A stretch of DNA of 64,000 nt from Candidatus Enterovibrio altilux (lineage in GTDB: Bacteria; Pseudomonadota; Gammaproteobacteria; Enterobacterales; Vibrionaceae): NCBI RefSeq assembly GCF_002381345.1, contig NZ_CP020660.1:1302001-1366000 (forward strand), read 5' to 3'. The position numbers were made by a program, and so were the translations under genes. The notes beneath the pieces were generated by a model. The model saw only the letters and a program-made list of their open reading frames with translations, ran no database searches and was not told where the DNA came from. Below are positions 22,024-32,549 of the stretch, piece by piece; the stretch's first letter is position 1, and each line of letters starts with the position of its first letter.

Positions 22024-22108
22024 AGAAGCCTCCCTGTAATAATGTATGCAGAATATATTCAGATTATCTTCAACCTTAACGACTCATAAATAGGCCGTCA
22101 ATGCCTCT

Positions 22109-22140
22109 AGACGTCGATATGCCGAGGCATATCGACGTAA
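22109..22140. promoter_or_regulatory. Perfect 13-bp palindrome in the metB-metJ spacer, candidate met-box array
   Basis: ACGTCGATATGCC (22111-22123) and GGCATATCGACGT (22126-22138) are exact inverted repeats around GA. The first 8-base unit AGACGTCG differs by one base from the MetJ met box AGACGTCT, and the site lies between the divergent metJ and metB starts, where MetJ operators lie in E. coli. It could alternatively be an RNA hairpin, but no T tract is adjacent on either strand. MetJ itself is dead here. Confidence 0.5.
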
Positions 22141-22227
22141 ATATTACTAAAAATGTATTTTACCGAACCTAGCCAAAATTTTCAAAGTTAACAACATTAA
22201 TAATTAAGATTACTTAGAAGATGGAAA

Positions 22228-22536
22228 ATGGTAGACTGGAATGGTAACTATATTAACCTGTACGCCGTACATGGTGAAAAAAGAGTAAGTAAAGAAAATT
22301 ACTGTCTCTATATCATTGAAAATCAGTAAAATTTTGATGGACGACGTATTCGTTATTAAGTAACTAATCTGCGTCATGCCACCAACAGTGAACTGCTATA
22401 TGAAGTATTTCTGCATGCTTATACCGGTCAACCATTGCCCACGGATGATGATCTTCGCAAGAATCAAAGTAATATCTTGCCTACAGTAATAGAATGCATT
22501 ATGAAAAAACTAAGTAGCACTCTTGATGAAAAATAA
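22228..22536 (+). pseudogene. metJ: metJ methionine repressor with two in-frame stops
   Basis: A single frame from ATG 22228 to TAA 22534-22536 covers 103 codons, the size of MetJ (105), but has TAA at codon 34 and another ten codons later. The residues after the stops, [20 protein letters not shown] and [12 protein letters not shown], match the E. coli MetJ operator-binding helix and tail almost exactly, while the N-terminal half is more diverged. MetJ represses the methionine regulon with S-adenosylmethionine. It is divergent from metB, the usual arrangement. The frame is otherwise intact, so inactivation seems fairly recent. Confidence 0.93.
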
Positions 22537-22596
22537 GATTAATTTCATTAAAAATAAAAATAAAATCAGCTGATTATGAAATGCTCTCCAATAGTT

Positions 22597-22618
22597 GGTA
22601 ATCAATTACCGGTTTTTT
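22597..22618 (+). terminator. Possible terminator after metJ
   Basis: GGTAA and TTACC (22597-22610) form a short 5-base stem with a 4-base loop, followed by GG and six T residues. The stem is weak, but its place 60 bases after the metJ stop is suitable. Confidence 0.35.
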
Positions 22619-22678
22619 ATGTTCCACATATAATTGAGGATTAACGTTCACTATTGGATTGTTTAACAACACTTTGAT

Positions 22679-23724
22679 GAGTTTGTTTCCTAAATCAAGA
22701 AACTAAATTCTTACTTTATGCTCTAAATAGCTAGTTTCACTTCAGTATTTAGGGCTATGGGTAAGCGTCGCCACAAAACAACCGACTGGAAGTAGTGTAA
22801 TCAAGCTGTAATTAATCGCGGTTCACTAACATTATGGATTTATGAAAAAGCTATTCACTATGGAATAAAACTAAGCAGAGGAATTATGGGAGGCCTCGTT
22901 TATTTAGTGGCTTAGCCATTACGACGACTCTTATGGTCTAATGAGTGTTTTCAATGCCGTTGAAAAGTTTGCAATAATTCATTAATTCTATTTTCAAGCT
23001 TTCTCAACTGTTGTTGTGACGTCCTCATTATTCATGCATTAGCCAGCTAACCAAAACGGTTAATGCCGCGTTCAAAACTAAGACTCAAGGAACCATCCCG
23101 TACTTACCCCATTGATTCCACGGGCTAAAAGTCTACAGCGACAGTGAATGGCAAGTGAAAAATCATGGACTGAGGGGGGAACTACGAGTCTGTCGCAGTG
23201 ATATTTAATGATAGATATAAATACGTTTGAAATCATTGCTGCTGAGTTAAGTGCATCAAAGGTGACTGGCGGTGCAGTGCTACTTAATTGACTCAAACAG
23301 ACCCGCCGAAGAATTAATAAAATATCCGACGATGGATCTTACGACACTTGATAATATTGCGAAACCTTTCGTATTAAACGAGCGGTTCTACTGATCCCAC
23401 CAAGAACAGGAGCAACTTTTGGAAACGAGGTCATCCGCGTAATTTAGCGGTTAATTACCAGAATTGATACGGTTCCAACTAGCATTAAAAACGAGATATG
23501 GTCACCATAAACGTTCCCTATCAGAGGTGATAATGTTTAGAGTCAAAAAACTCCTGGAAGGGACATTGCGCTCAAAAAATCATAATATTTAATTTAGCAA
23601 AATTTACAGTATAATAAAAGCGTTATATAAGCTTACCGGGCGAGGTATGTCTAAAACAAAAGCAATTATTTTATAGTGAATTATGTTGAGATTTGTTATC
23701 TGAACGCGAATGAGGAAACAAAGC
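22679..23724 (+). mobile_element. IS5-family element, simple form, decayed
   Basis: A forward copy of about 1045 bases with recognisable ends (GTTTGTTTCCTAAATCAAG at the left, GAGGAAACAAAGCT at the right). The transposase frame is broken many times. It fills most of the spacer between metJ and yfbR. Bases 23725-23872 after it hold the yfbR leader, where I see no distinct promoter. Confidence 0.9.
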
Positions 23725-23872
23725 TTATTTAAGTCTATAATTGCAATATCTTTCGTCAGTGAGTTTCTTTATCTTCAATTTACAATCAAATTTTATTGGC
23801 TAAGACCTTGTGGTATCGGTGATGTAACAACAAAATGGTATTAAAAAATATTTTACTGAGGCTAAGAATGTT

Positions 23873-24472
23873 ATGAATCAGAAGACAAGCCATTTTTTTG
23901 CTCATCTCGCAAGGATGAAACTTATCTATCGTTGGCCACTTATGCGTAATGTTGTTAATGAAAATATTTCAGAGCACAGTTTGCAAGTAGCTTTTGTGGC
24001 TCACGCACTAGCATTGATAGGAAATAAAAAATTTAACGCTAACATTATACCGGAGCGGGTGGCTCTGCTTGCTATGTTCCATGATTGCAGTGAAGTACTC
24101 ACTGGTGATTTACCTACCCCCATTAAATACTTCAATCCGGCGATTGCTGATGAATATAAAAAAATAGAGCGTATTGCGGAAGCCAAATTGGTGTCTATGT
24201 TGCCTGAAGAGTTTAGAGATGATTATCGACTACTCATTGATAGTAAAATTATTGATAAAGACTATTATCAAATAGTAAAACAAGCAGATGCAATTTGTGC
24301 TTATTTCAAATGTCTAGAAGAATTATCTGCGGGTAATCATGAGTTTAAACAAGCAAAACGCCGTCTTGAAAAAACGATGAGAGACCGCCGGAGTGCTGCC
24401 TCTGAATATTTTATGACAACGTTTGCAAGCAGCTTTATGCTGAGTCTTGATGAGATGAATGATGAGCAGTGA
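23873..24472 (+). CDS. yfbR: 5'-deoxynucleotidase YfbR
   Basis: The 199-residue product dephosphorylates deoxyribonucleoside 5'-monophosphates in the cytoplasm. It equals the E. coli YfbR length. The HD-domain metal ligands are His35 (SEHSLQV) and His70-Asp71 (FHDCSEV), followed by the family signature [11 protein letters not shown]. It overlaps dgt by 14 bases, so the two form a translationally coupled pair devoted to dNTP pool control. Confidence 0.95.
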   Translation: MNQKTSHFFAHLARMKLIYRWPLMRNVVNENISEHSLQVAFVAHALALIGNKKFNANIIPERVALLAMFHDCSEVLTGDLPTPIKYFNPAIADEYKKIERIAEAKLVSMLPEEFRDDYRLLIDSKIIDKDYYQIVKQADAICAYFKCLEELSAGNHEFKQAKRRLEKTMRDRRSAASEYFMTTFASSFMLSLDEMNDEQ

Positions 24473-25817
24473 ACCTTTGTCTTTAGCATGGGAAGACCGT
24501 TCAGCGTTTGAAAATAAGCAAAGAAAACATGATAAGCGTACGGTGTTCCAGCGAGACCGAGCTCGTATTCTGCATTCTGCGGCATTTAGACGGTTGCAAG
24601 CTAAGACTCAGGTGCTTGGTGCGGAACACAGCGAGTTTTATCGCACTCGATTAACGCATTCATTAGAAGTGTCTCAAATAGGTACGGGTATTCTTGCTCA
24701 GTTAAAAGATAAACAACCTGAATTTCGTCACATTCTTCCTCCGACTAGCTTAATGGAAAGCTTGTGTTTGGCGCATGATATCGGCCATCCTCCGTATGGA
24801 CATGGTGGCGAAATCGCGTTGAATTATCTCATGCGTAATGAGGATGGTTTTGAAGGCAATGCGCAGACTTTTCGTATTGTGAGTTTGTTAGAACCGTATA
24901 CTGAGTTTTACGGCATGAATTTGACACGAAGAACGTTGCTTGGATTATTGAAATATCCTGCGTTTCTTAGAGATACTTGCCGATTAAAACTGCCGCCAGC
25001 AGTGACATCATTTAGGCACTTGAAAGCCGCTGAATGGTACCCAGCAAAAGGTATTTATCATGATGATAGTGATAGATTTGATTGGGTGTTGAGTGGTATG
25101 TCTGCAACAGATGCTGTTTTATTTACAAGACTAAAGCGTTTACCTAATGAAGTTCACCATGGAAAAACAACGTTTAAGTCATTAGATTGTTCGATCATGG
25201 AATTGGCCGATGAAATAGCTTATGGAGTTCATGATTTAGAAGATGCAATTGTGATGGGTATTGTTCAACGTGAGCAATGGCAAGAAGCCGTTGCCAGTAA
25301 ATTAATAGAGTGTGGAGATCCATGGCTTGAAGCCAACATAAGCAATTTAAGTGAGCAGATGTTTGGTCCTCACTACAAGCGTAAAGATGCGATAGGTGCA
25401 TTGGTGAATACATTGTTAACATCTATTGCGATTGAACCCTCAGTCCAAGATAATATGAATACTTTTAATGATCCATTACTTCAATGGAATGCGTCCATGA
25501 CGGATGTTATGCATCATGTCTTGTCCGTTCTCAAAGCATTTGTCAGTAAGTACGTAGTACACAGTTCTGAGATACAAATTATTGAATATAAAGGGCAGCA
25601 GCTTGTTATGGGATTATTTGATGCGTTTGATGCAGATCCAAAGCGTTTGTTACCAGTTACAATCCGTGATCTTTGGTTACGAAAAGTGGCAGAAGGGAGG
25701 AGTGGTCGTCGCGTTATTGCCGACTATATCTCCGCAATGACGGATGGATATGCACAACGATTGCATGCAACAATGTTTACGGCTGATAGTCAAGGAACAA
25801 TGTATCATATTAGATAA
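24459..25817 (+). CDS. dgt: Deoxyguanosine triphosphate triphosphohydrolase-like protein
   Basis: The 452-residue HD-domain enzyme is expected to cleave dGTP or other dNTPs to the deoxynucleoside and triphosphate. The metal-binding motifs are [12 protein letters not shown] (about residues 66-77) and [15 protein letters not shown] (about 108-122), followed by [16 protein letters not shown]. It is shorter than E. coli Dgt (505) and fits the shorter Dgt-like class, whose substrate range is less certain. It starts inside the yfbR 3' end. Bases 25818-25944 after the stop hold nothing recognisable before IS DNA. Confidence 0.92.
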   Translation: MMSSEPLSLAWEDRSAFENKQRKHDKRTVFQRDRARILHSAAFRRLQAKTQVLGAEHSEFYRTRLTHSLEVSQIGTGILAQLKDKQPEFRHILPPTSLMESLCLAHDIGHPPYGHGGEIALNYLMRNEDGFEGNAQTFRIVSLLEPYTEFYGMNLTRRTLLGLLKYPAFLRDTCRLKLPPAVTSFRHLKAAEWYPAKGIYHDDSDRFDWVLSGMSATDAVLFTRLKRLPNEVHHGKTTFKSLDCSIMELADEIAYGVHDLEDAIVMGIVQREQWQEAVASKLIECGDPWLEANISNLSEQMFGPHYKRKDAIGALVNTLLTSIAIEPSVQDNMNTFNDPLLQWNASMTDVMHHVLSVLKAFVSKYVVHSSEIQIIEYKGQQLVMGLFDAFDADPKRLLPVTIRDLWLRKVAEGRSGRRVIADYISAMTDGYAQRLHATMFTADSQGTMYHIR

Positions 25818-25944
25818 GGTAGAGCAAAAGGTGAGTGAGTGTAAAACTTAGAGTTTAGTAAGCGTAAAGCAGCAAAATGAACACGTACTCAAAGATTATT
25901 GCTAAATAACACTGTCACTGAATTTCACATCGTGAGTTTATTAT

Positions 25945-27137
25945 GGCTTTGTTCCCTAATTCAAGTTCAGATAGCAAATCCCAGCATGATTACGATTAAA
26001 CAGTCGCTTTTGCTTTAGGTATGCCTAGTCCGGTTAGCGCATTTAACGTTTTTGTCATGGTACAAGTTTGGCTAATCTTAGCATTGTGATCTCTTAAGTT
26101 CCATGTTACTCTTAGTAGTTTTTTGATTCAAAACATTAGTCGTTTTTGATAGGGAGTGTTTATGGTAACCATATCTTGCTTTCCAATGCTGATTAAAACC
26201 GTTCGTTTAATGCGAACGGTTTCGAAATATTGTCTGGTGTCGTGTCGTTAGCACCATCGGTTCATGTTTCATGGATTTTTCAGCGGGTCTGCTTGAGCAA
26301 GTTAAGTAGTACTGCACTGTCAGTTACATTTAGTGCATTTAGCTCAGTAGCAATGATTTCATACGTATTTATATTTACCGCTAAATGTAACTTGTGGCAG
26401 ACTCGCTGTTTCCCATTAGTATCATGTTTTTTTACTTTTTATTCGCCTTCACCGTAGACTTTGAGCTCCGTGGGCTCAATGGCTAAGTGCTGGACGCTTC
26501 CTTTATTCTTCGTCTTGAACGTGACGCTAACCGTTTTGGCGTGCTTGCTAATGCATGAATAGTAAGGGTATGACAATGTTAGTTAAGAAGTTTGAAAAGA
26601 GAATTAATGAATCCTTGCAGACCTTCCAATGGCATTGAAAATACGCATTTAACCATGAGGGCTGTCGTAATGACTAAGTCGTTAAATAAACGAGATCTTT
26701 CATGATGATTCTGCTTAGTTTAATTTCATAGCTGAATGGCTTCTTTATGAATCCAGAATGTTAGTAAGGCTGATTGATTAAAGCTTGATGATACTGCTTC
26801 CAGTTAGTTGTTTTGTGACGAAGATTATTTATAGACCTTAATATTTAAGTAAGCCTAACTGTTTAGAGTGTTGATTGAAAATTTAGTTCCTTGATTTAGG
26901 CAATAAAGCAGGTTGCTATAAACGTTCCCTAGCAGAGACAGCAATGGTTCAAATCAAAAAAATTATTGGGACTGACATTGAGCATAAGGAATCACAAAAC
27001 TTAGATTAGTGAAACCTTCGCCATGGTAAAAGTGTTAAATACGCTGACTGGGCTAGGTATGCCTAACACGTAAACGGTTATTTCATAGTGGATCATGTTG
27101 GAACTTGGTCTCTGAACTCGAATTAGAAAACCAAGCC
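25945..27137 (-). mobile_element. IS5-family composite element with inverted 3' arm
   Basis: It begins with a well-kept outer end (GGCTTTGTTCCCTAATTCAAG) at 25945. The reverse-oriented body has an internal deletion of about 150 bases near 26200 and ends at 26910. At 26911 it joins GGTTGCTATAAACG and the inverted last ~225 bases, ending at 27137. This is the same junction as at 10418/10419. Confidence 0.9.
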
Positions 27138-27383
27138 GTTTGATCGTGAAAATAGTTGTAGTGACTAAATCGCTAAATAAACGAAGTCTCCCACTATTAT
27201 TCGGTTTAGTTTAATTCTATAGCTGTATTGCTTCTTCATCAACTCAGAATGTTAGCGAGTCACGATTGCTTAAAGCTTGATGAGACTGCTGCCGGTTGGT
27301 TATTTTGTAGTGAAGCTGATTCATAGACCTAAATGTTGAGAGCACAGATTAATAATTAAGTTCCCTCATTTAGGAAACAAAGG
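27138..27383 (-). mobile_element. IS5-family 5'-end fragment
   Basis: About 245 bases match the transposase 5' end in reverse, from the GACTAAATCGCTAAATAAACG region to a terminal CATTTAGGAAACAAAGG. The rest of this copy is absent. It abuts the preceding composite element and lies 50 bases beyond the ruvX stop. Confidence 0.8.
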
Positions 27384-27434
27384 TCCTATGGAAGTAAGAT
27401 TTTCTGTGGACCGTTTTTTAATAAAAATGCGGTG

Positions 27435-27866
27435 TTATTTATAGCATTGTTTTTCAAACCAGCTTGTGACAATGATGACTGCTGATTGACAGTCTATTTC
27501 TCCTTTTTTAAGTGCGCGGTAATTTCTGTGCGCAAACAATAACGAACGTGCTTCTGTAGTTGTGAATCGCTCATCATGCAGTTCGACGGTAATGTAAAAG
27601 CGACCTTTAAGACGGTTTGCGAATTTACGAACGCGAGGTGTAATTACATCGAGCTCACCTCCATATAAATCAAGTGGCAAACCAACGACTACGAGGTCTG
27701 GCTTCCACTCTTTTAATAGCACCTCAATAGCATCCCAACTAGGAATGCCGCATTTGGCCTTCAGAGCTTTTAGTGGGCGTGCTGTCCTCGTGATGATTTG
27801 TCCAATTGCGACGCCTATGTTTTTGGTACCGTAGTCAAAACCCATTACGCTTTGAATATAGTCCAT
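27435..27866 (-). CDS. ruvX: RuvX/YqgF, Holliday-junction-resolvase-like nuclease for pre-16S rRNA
   Basis: The 143-residue RNase H-fold protein is linked to 16S rRNA 5'-end maturation in E. coli. Motifs are [15 protein letters not shown] near the N-terminus (first catalytic Asp about residue 10), [14 protein letters not shown], and [12 protein letters not shown]. coli YqgF is 138 residues. Its usual upstream partner yqgE remains only as a 3' fragment, in the expected position. Confidence 0.95.
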   Translation of the reverse strand: MDYIQSVMGFDYGTKNIGVAIGQIITRTARPLKALKAKCGIPSWDAIEVLLKEWKPDLVVVGLPLDLYGGELDVITPRVRKFANRLKGRFYITVELHDERFTTTEARSLLFAHRNYRALKKGEIDCQSAVIIVTSWFEKQCYK

Positions 27867-27868
27867 TA

Positions 27869-28080
27869 CTGTTTTTCCACGCGTATCCGTTATCTGGCGA
27901 GAGGTTTAATATATTGATACCACGTTGGCTCAACGCTTTTTTTCACGCTCACTGATTGATGTATCCAAAATAATTTTTGGATCTGATGTAATAGTTAGCC
28001 GATTGTTTCTTGTCCGCTCTTACCTCCATTCACCCGCATCTCAACTAGTATAGTTCAAAACTATGATAAATTAATTGGGT
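27869..28080 (-). pseudogene. yqgE: yqgE (DUF179) 3' remnant
   Basis: Directly upstream of ruvX, the reverse strand reads FIIVLNYTS, stop, DAGEWR, stop, ERTRNNRLTI and onward. This lines up with the YqgE C-terminal third ([20 protein letters not shown] and DNAWLT). Two stops fall in the aligned part, and the N-terminal two thirds are gone. In E. coli yqgE precedes yqgF (ruvX) directly, so position and residual similarity agree. Bases 28081-28143 upstream show nothing. Confidence 0.8.
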
Positions 28081-28143
28081 TTATTTTTTTGCTTAAAGTA
28101 CTTAAAATATCTTTTAAAATTATTACGGTCAAGTAGTTAGAAA

Positions 28144-29179
28144 GGGACTTTATCTCCTAACTTGAGTTCAGATAGTAAATTTTAACATGATTCATCATTA
28201 GAGAATTGCTTTTATTTTAGACATGCCTAGCTTTGTCAGCGTATTTAATGTTTTTATCATGGCGTATTTTTCGCTAATCTGACCATTGTGATCTCTTAAG
28301 CTCAATGTTCCTCCAAGGAGTTTTTTTGACTCGAACCATTGTCGTCTCTGATAGGGAATATTTATGGTGGCTATACTTCATCTTTTAATTTTTATTTGAA
28401 CCGTATAATTTCTGGCAACTGACAGCTAAATTACGTGAATAACCTCGTTTTCAAAATGTTGCTTCTTTTCTTGGTGGGATGAGTGAAATCACTCGCTTAA
28501 TACAAACAGTTGCGTAACATTATTTGGTGCCGTAAGCGCCATTGGCTGATATTTCATTGGTTTTTCAACGGGTCTGTTTGAGCAAGTTAGGTAGCATTAC
28601 ACTGTCAGTCACATTTGATGCATTTAGCTTAGCAGTAATGATTTCATGCGTATTTATATTTACGGCTGAATATCACTTATGCCCGATTCACTGTTTCCCA
28701 TCAGTGTTATGCTTTTTTACTTTTTATTCCCCTTCATCGTAAACTTTGAGCCTTATAGAATTCATGGCCAAGAGCTGAATGGCTTCTTTATCAGTCCAGA
28801 ATGTTAGTAAGTTACGATTGATTAAAGCTTGATTACACTGCTTCCAGTTAGTTGTTTTGCAGTTAAACTTGTTCATAAACCTGAATATTTAAGTGCTTCT
28901 AGCTATTAAAAGTCTCGATTAAAAATTTAGTTTCATGATTTTAAAAACAAAGCCGGTTACCATAAATGATCTTTACCAAAAATGGCAATGTTTTTAGTCA
29001 AAACATTACTCCGAGGAGCGTTGAATTTAAGGAATTCTAATGCTTAAATTGAATAAATTTACGCAATGATAAAAATATTAAAGAAGCTGACAGGGCTAGA
29101 TGTGCCTAAAATGAAGGCGATCGTTTAATAGTTACTCATGTAAAGATTTGCTATCTGAATTCAAATAGGAAACGAAGCC
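28144..29179 (-). mobile_element. IS5-family composite element with inverted 3' arm
   Basis: The outer end at 28144 is GGACTTTATCTCCTAACTTG. The reverse body runs to 28954 with a deletion of about 200 bases near 28780. AAAGCC at 28949-28954 is joined to GGTTACCATAAATG at 28955, and the inverted arm ends at 29179 (AGGAAACGAAGCC). The junction AAAGCC-GGTTACC is the ancestral-looking one. Confidence 0.9.
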
Positions 29180-29351
29180 TTCACGACAGCCAATTACATG
29201 AATAATGGTTTTCCCAAGCAACTGAATAAATTACTTTTTTATGTGATAACACATTTTATTATTAATTTGATCATGTTGATCAAAGAGACTTTCGCGACTC
29301 TGAGTTGCTAATGCATTAAGCATCTTCAATAATTACGAGTATATGCGCTTA
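29180..29351. other. Spacer downstream of pitA
   Basis: This is AT-rich unique sequence between IS DNA and the pitA stop, with a small palindrome GATCATGTTGATC. I see no gene and no convincing terminator for pitA. Confidence 0.3.
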
Positions 29352-30617
29352 TTATACACTGAAGATTGCTTGCATCATGTAGAAAAACACAACGGCTAAC
29401 AACGCGCCTGCAGGTAAGGTAATAATCCACGAAACAACAATGTTTCGCACAATACTAAGGTTCAATGCACCAATACCACGTGCAAAGCCAACACCCAAAA
29501 TCGCACCCACTAACGTTTGAGTGGTTGAGATTGGCAAGCCAGTGCCTGATGCTAATACTACGGTAGACGCTGTTGCTAGCTGTGCTGCAAAACCACGGCT
29601 AGGTGTGAGTTCTGTGATACCAGTACCTACAGTAGCCATTACTTTGTGACCCAGTGTTGCAAGACCTACAACAATACCGATACCACCTAATGGCAGAATC
29701 CACCATGCAATGTATGTTGTTTCGGTGATAGCACCCAAGTTGTCAACGGTTGATACAATAGCAGACAGTGGACCGATCGCATTCGCAACGTCATTTGAAC
29801 CATGTGCAAATGCCATGGCACATGCTGTAACAACCATTAATAAGCTAAATACACGTTCTACACTTCCGTAGCCATTCGTAGATTCTACGTTAACCGCATA
29901 CTTGCGGTTAATATAGACATAACCAAACAGCATGACAAATGCAGAAATGGTAACAGATACCAATACGGCTTCGTTAGTTGTCAAATGTATACTTATGTGT
30001 TTTAGTCCTTTTTGAATGGTGACCATTACGATGACAAGTGTAGCTAGGAACATATAAACAGGCACGAAACGCTTCGCATTAACCAACGGATTGTCCGTGT
30101 CAAAGATAAGGCGCTGAGCACTTATAAAAATGACATAGGAAGAGATACCAGAGATCAATGGTGTGATAATCCAACTTCCTAGAATGCCTTGCACTGATGT
30201 CCAGTCAACCGCTTCTACACCGACAGATACACAAGCAAAACCAATGATTGCACCAATGATGGAATGAGTGGTTGATACAGGCCAACCAAAAAATGATGCT
30301 AATAGTAACCAAGTGCCTGCTGCAAGCAGCGCTGACATCATACCGTAAATAAGTACTTCAGGTTGCTGTGAATATAGCGAGGATTCAATGACTCCATTTC
30401 GGATGGTGTCAGTGACTTCACCACCAGCTAAATATGCGCCAGCGAATTCAAAAATCATTGCAATGATAATGGCTTGTTTCACCGTTAGTGCTTTAGATCC
30501 TACTGACGTCCCCATTGCATTAGCGACGTCATTTGCACCAATGCCAATTGCCATCATGAAACCAAAAGTCGCGGCTACCATAGTGATGATAGTGTAGTAA
30601 TTCGTCAGGATTTCCAT
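29352..30617 (-). CDS. pitA: Low-affinity inorganic phosphate transporter, PiT family
   Basis: The 421-residue inner-membrane protein has about ten hydrophobic segments. The duplicated PiT signature is clear: GANDVANAMGTSVGSK near the N-terminus and AHGSNDVANAIGPLSA around residue 270. PiT carriers take up metal-phosphate using the ion gradient. The DUF47 protein next to it is its usual partner, but here an IS lies between them, so pitA is probably cut off from the upstream operon promoter. The gene itself is intact. Gene symbol by family; pit is equally suitable. Confidence 0.9.
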   Translation of the reverse strand: MEILTNYYTIITMVAATFGFMMAIGIGANDVANAMGTSVGSKALTVKQAIIIAMIFEFAGAYLAGGEVTDTIRNGVIESSLYSQQPEVLIYGMMSALLAAGTWLLLASFFGWPVSTTHSIIGAIIGFACVSVGVEAVDWTSVQGILGSWIITPLISGISSYVIFISAQRLIFDTDNPLVNAKRFVPVYMFLATLVIVMVTIQKGLKHISIHLTTNEAVLVSVTISAFVMLFGYVYINRKYAVNVESTNGYGSVERVFSLLMVVTACAMAFAHGSNDVANAIGPLSAIVSTVDNLGAITETTYIAWWILPLGGIGIVVGLATLGHKVMATVGTGITELTPSRGFAAQLATASTVVLASGTGLPISTTQTLVGAILGVGFARGIGALNLSIVRNIVVSWIITLPAGALLAVVFFYMMQAIFSV

Positions 30618-30660
30618 TATTATACCTTATTATTCATCAGTTGATCGTTGCATTCCGAAC

Positions 30661-31692
30661 GACTTCATTTCTTAGATAAGGGAATTAAATTATCAGTCTA
30701 CGCTCTAAACATCTAGGTTCACGTAAATATTTAGGTCTATGAATAAATTTCGCTACAAAACAACTAGCTGGAAAAAGTATACTTAAGCTTTTATTAATTG
30801 TGGTTCATTAACATTCTGGCTTGATAAAGTAACCATTTAATTCTGAAATGAAACTGGGCAGGATAATCATGGGTGATCTCGTTTACTTAGCAACTTAACT
30901 ATTACAACTGCTTTTTATGGTTAAATGAGTATTTTTTATGCGTTTGATCTGTCTGTAAGAACTTATTAATTCTATTTTTAAATTTGCTTAACTACCGTTG
31001 TCATGCTCTCATTATTCATGCATTGGCAAGTAAGTTATAATGGTTAGTATAGCGTTCCAGACTAAGCCTAAAGGGGATATCTAGCGTTTAGCCATTGATT
31101 CTATGGGGCTTCAGGTCTACGATGAAGGTAAATGGGAAGTAATAAAAGATGACACTGACGGAAAATATCTAGTCTGGCGTAAATTATATTTAGTGACAGA
31201 TATAAATATGATAAAATTATTTCCGCGGAGTTAAGTGTATCGCATGTAACTAGCAGTGAAATATTACCTGATTTGCTCAAATATGCCGCTTAAGAACCAG
31301 TGAAATATCAGGTGATGGTGCTTACGACATAAAATCGTTCAGGTTAAATGCGCTGTTCTACTTATCCACAAAGAAAAGGAGTAACTTTTGGGGAACAAAA
31401 TTATTTGCGTAATTTTGCGGTTAGTGTCCAACAGTTATACGGTTCAAATCAGCATGGGAAACTAGGTACGGTTACTATAAAAGTTCCTTATTAAAACGTC
31501 GATGTGTCGAGTTAAAAAATTATTTGGAGGAATATTGAACCTAAGGGATTATAATGCCCATATGGGGGGGTTAAGTCATAATAAAAGCGCTAAATAAGCT
31601 GTTAGGACTATATACGCCTAAAATGAAAGCGAGCGTTTAAGAGTCGATTATGTTGGGATTTGCTGTCGGAACTTTAGTCAGGAAATAAAGCC
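30661..31692 (+). mobile_element. IS5-family element inside the DUF47-pit operon
   Basis: A forward copy (ends GACTTCATTTCTTAGATAAG and CAGGAAATAAAGCC) fills the gap between the DUF47 gene and pitA, both on the reverse strand. Its right end is one base from the DUF47 stop codon and its left end 43 bases before the pitA start. The transposase frame is heavily broken. Confidence 0.9.
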
Positions 31693-31693
31693 A

Positions 31694-32374
31694 CTATGAA
31701 CGCGCAAGCATAAGTTCTAAACGTGAGCCGACACGTTGTGCTTGGTCCGCAATCCCACCAATCCATTCAAAGATTTGATACAGAAACATGACGTCAACTG
31801 GGTTGTATTGGTGTTCAATGGACATCAATTTTTGGCGAAGTTGGATTTGCATCAAATCTGTATCATCTTCGATAGTATCTAATTGGTTAATCATCTCTTC
31901 GACTAGGACAACTTCGCGTCCTCTAAAGCCTGTCTGAAGTAATTCATCCAGCTCGTTTATAACACGACGTGCTTGATCAGCAGCATCGAGGCATCTTTTT
32001 ACATATGCAACAAAATCAATGTCAATAGGAACTGGCATCTGTAGTCGACGACCAATAACACGGCCTGAGATGTCTTGAGCAAGGTTGGCGAGTTTGTCTT
32101 GTTGAGTAACTAAGTTCAGCATATCTGTGCGGTCTACAGGAAGGAAAAGACCACGAGGAAGTTTGAGGCGAATTTCACGTTTAAGGATATCCGCTTTTTT
32201 TTCAAGGTTGGAGATTTGCTGACGATATTCTGCTGCTTTGCTCCAATCCCCACCCTCACAGGCATCAAAAAAAGGTATTAGCAGTGAGCAACATTCGCTC
32301 ACGCGACTCATGTGCGTTTGCAAAGGTTTTAATGGGCTCTTTGCAAATAGCCCCATAATTGTATTGACTTGCAT
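31694..32374 (-). CDS. DUF47/TIGR00153 PhoU-like protein, phosphate-transport partner
   Basis: The 226-residue product belongs to the PhoU-like DUF47 family, typically encoded next to a PiT transporter and thought to control it. The N-terminus (MGLFAKSPLKPLQTHM), the middle VLKREIRLKLPRGLFLPVDR and DISGRVIGR, and the C-terminal WIGGIADQAQRVGSRLE are characteristic. It is predicted largely alpha-helical and soluble. The stop TAG lies one base from an IS end. I chose the first methionine (MQVNTIMG), because homologues carry a similar short leader. Confidence 0.88.
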   Translation of the reverse strand: MQVNTIMGLFAKSPLKPLQTHMSRVSECCSLLIPFFDACEGGDWSKAAEYRQQISNLEKKADILKREIRLKLPRGLFLPVDRTDMLNLVTQQDKLANLAQDISGRVIGRRLQMPVPIDIDFVAYVKRCLDAADQARRVINELDELLQTGFRGREVVLVEEMINQLDTIEDDTDLMQIQLRQKLMSIEHQYNPVDVMFLYQIFEWIGGIADQAQRVGSRLELMLARS

Positions 32375-32549
32375 AGTAGTATTTGCCTAAAAGAGCCTTC
32401 GTGAAGGCTAAATATTACACGATTATTTATTACGTGACGAATCTTAGCGCAATCACCATTATAATGAAACGGATTAAGATCAAGGAAGATTTTTGTTCAT
32501 CTAAGCCATTACTCATATCCTTACTCTGCCATGGATTATAGGTCTCTTA

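Noticed and set aside
26230-26457. 75-codon open frame with a start codon, forward strand
   Set aside because: It lies wholly inside a reverse-oriented IS copy, antisense to the transposase, and an equivalent frame appears in the sister copy at 28542-28742; it is a by-product of the IS sequence.
27384-27434. Hairpin GGTCC...GGACC followed by T residues as the ruvX terminator
   Set aside because: The T tract is on the forward strand, while ruvX is read on the reverse strand, so polarity is wrong; the stem is also only five bases with a long loop.
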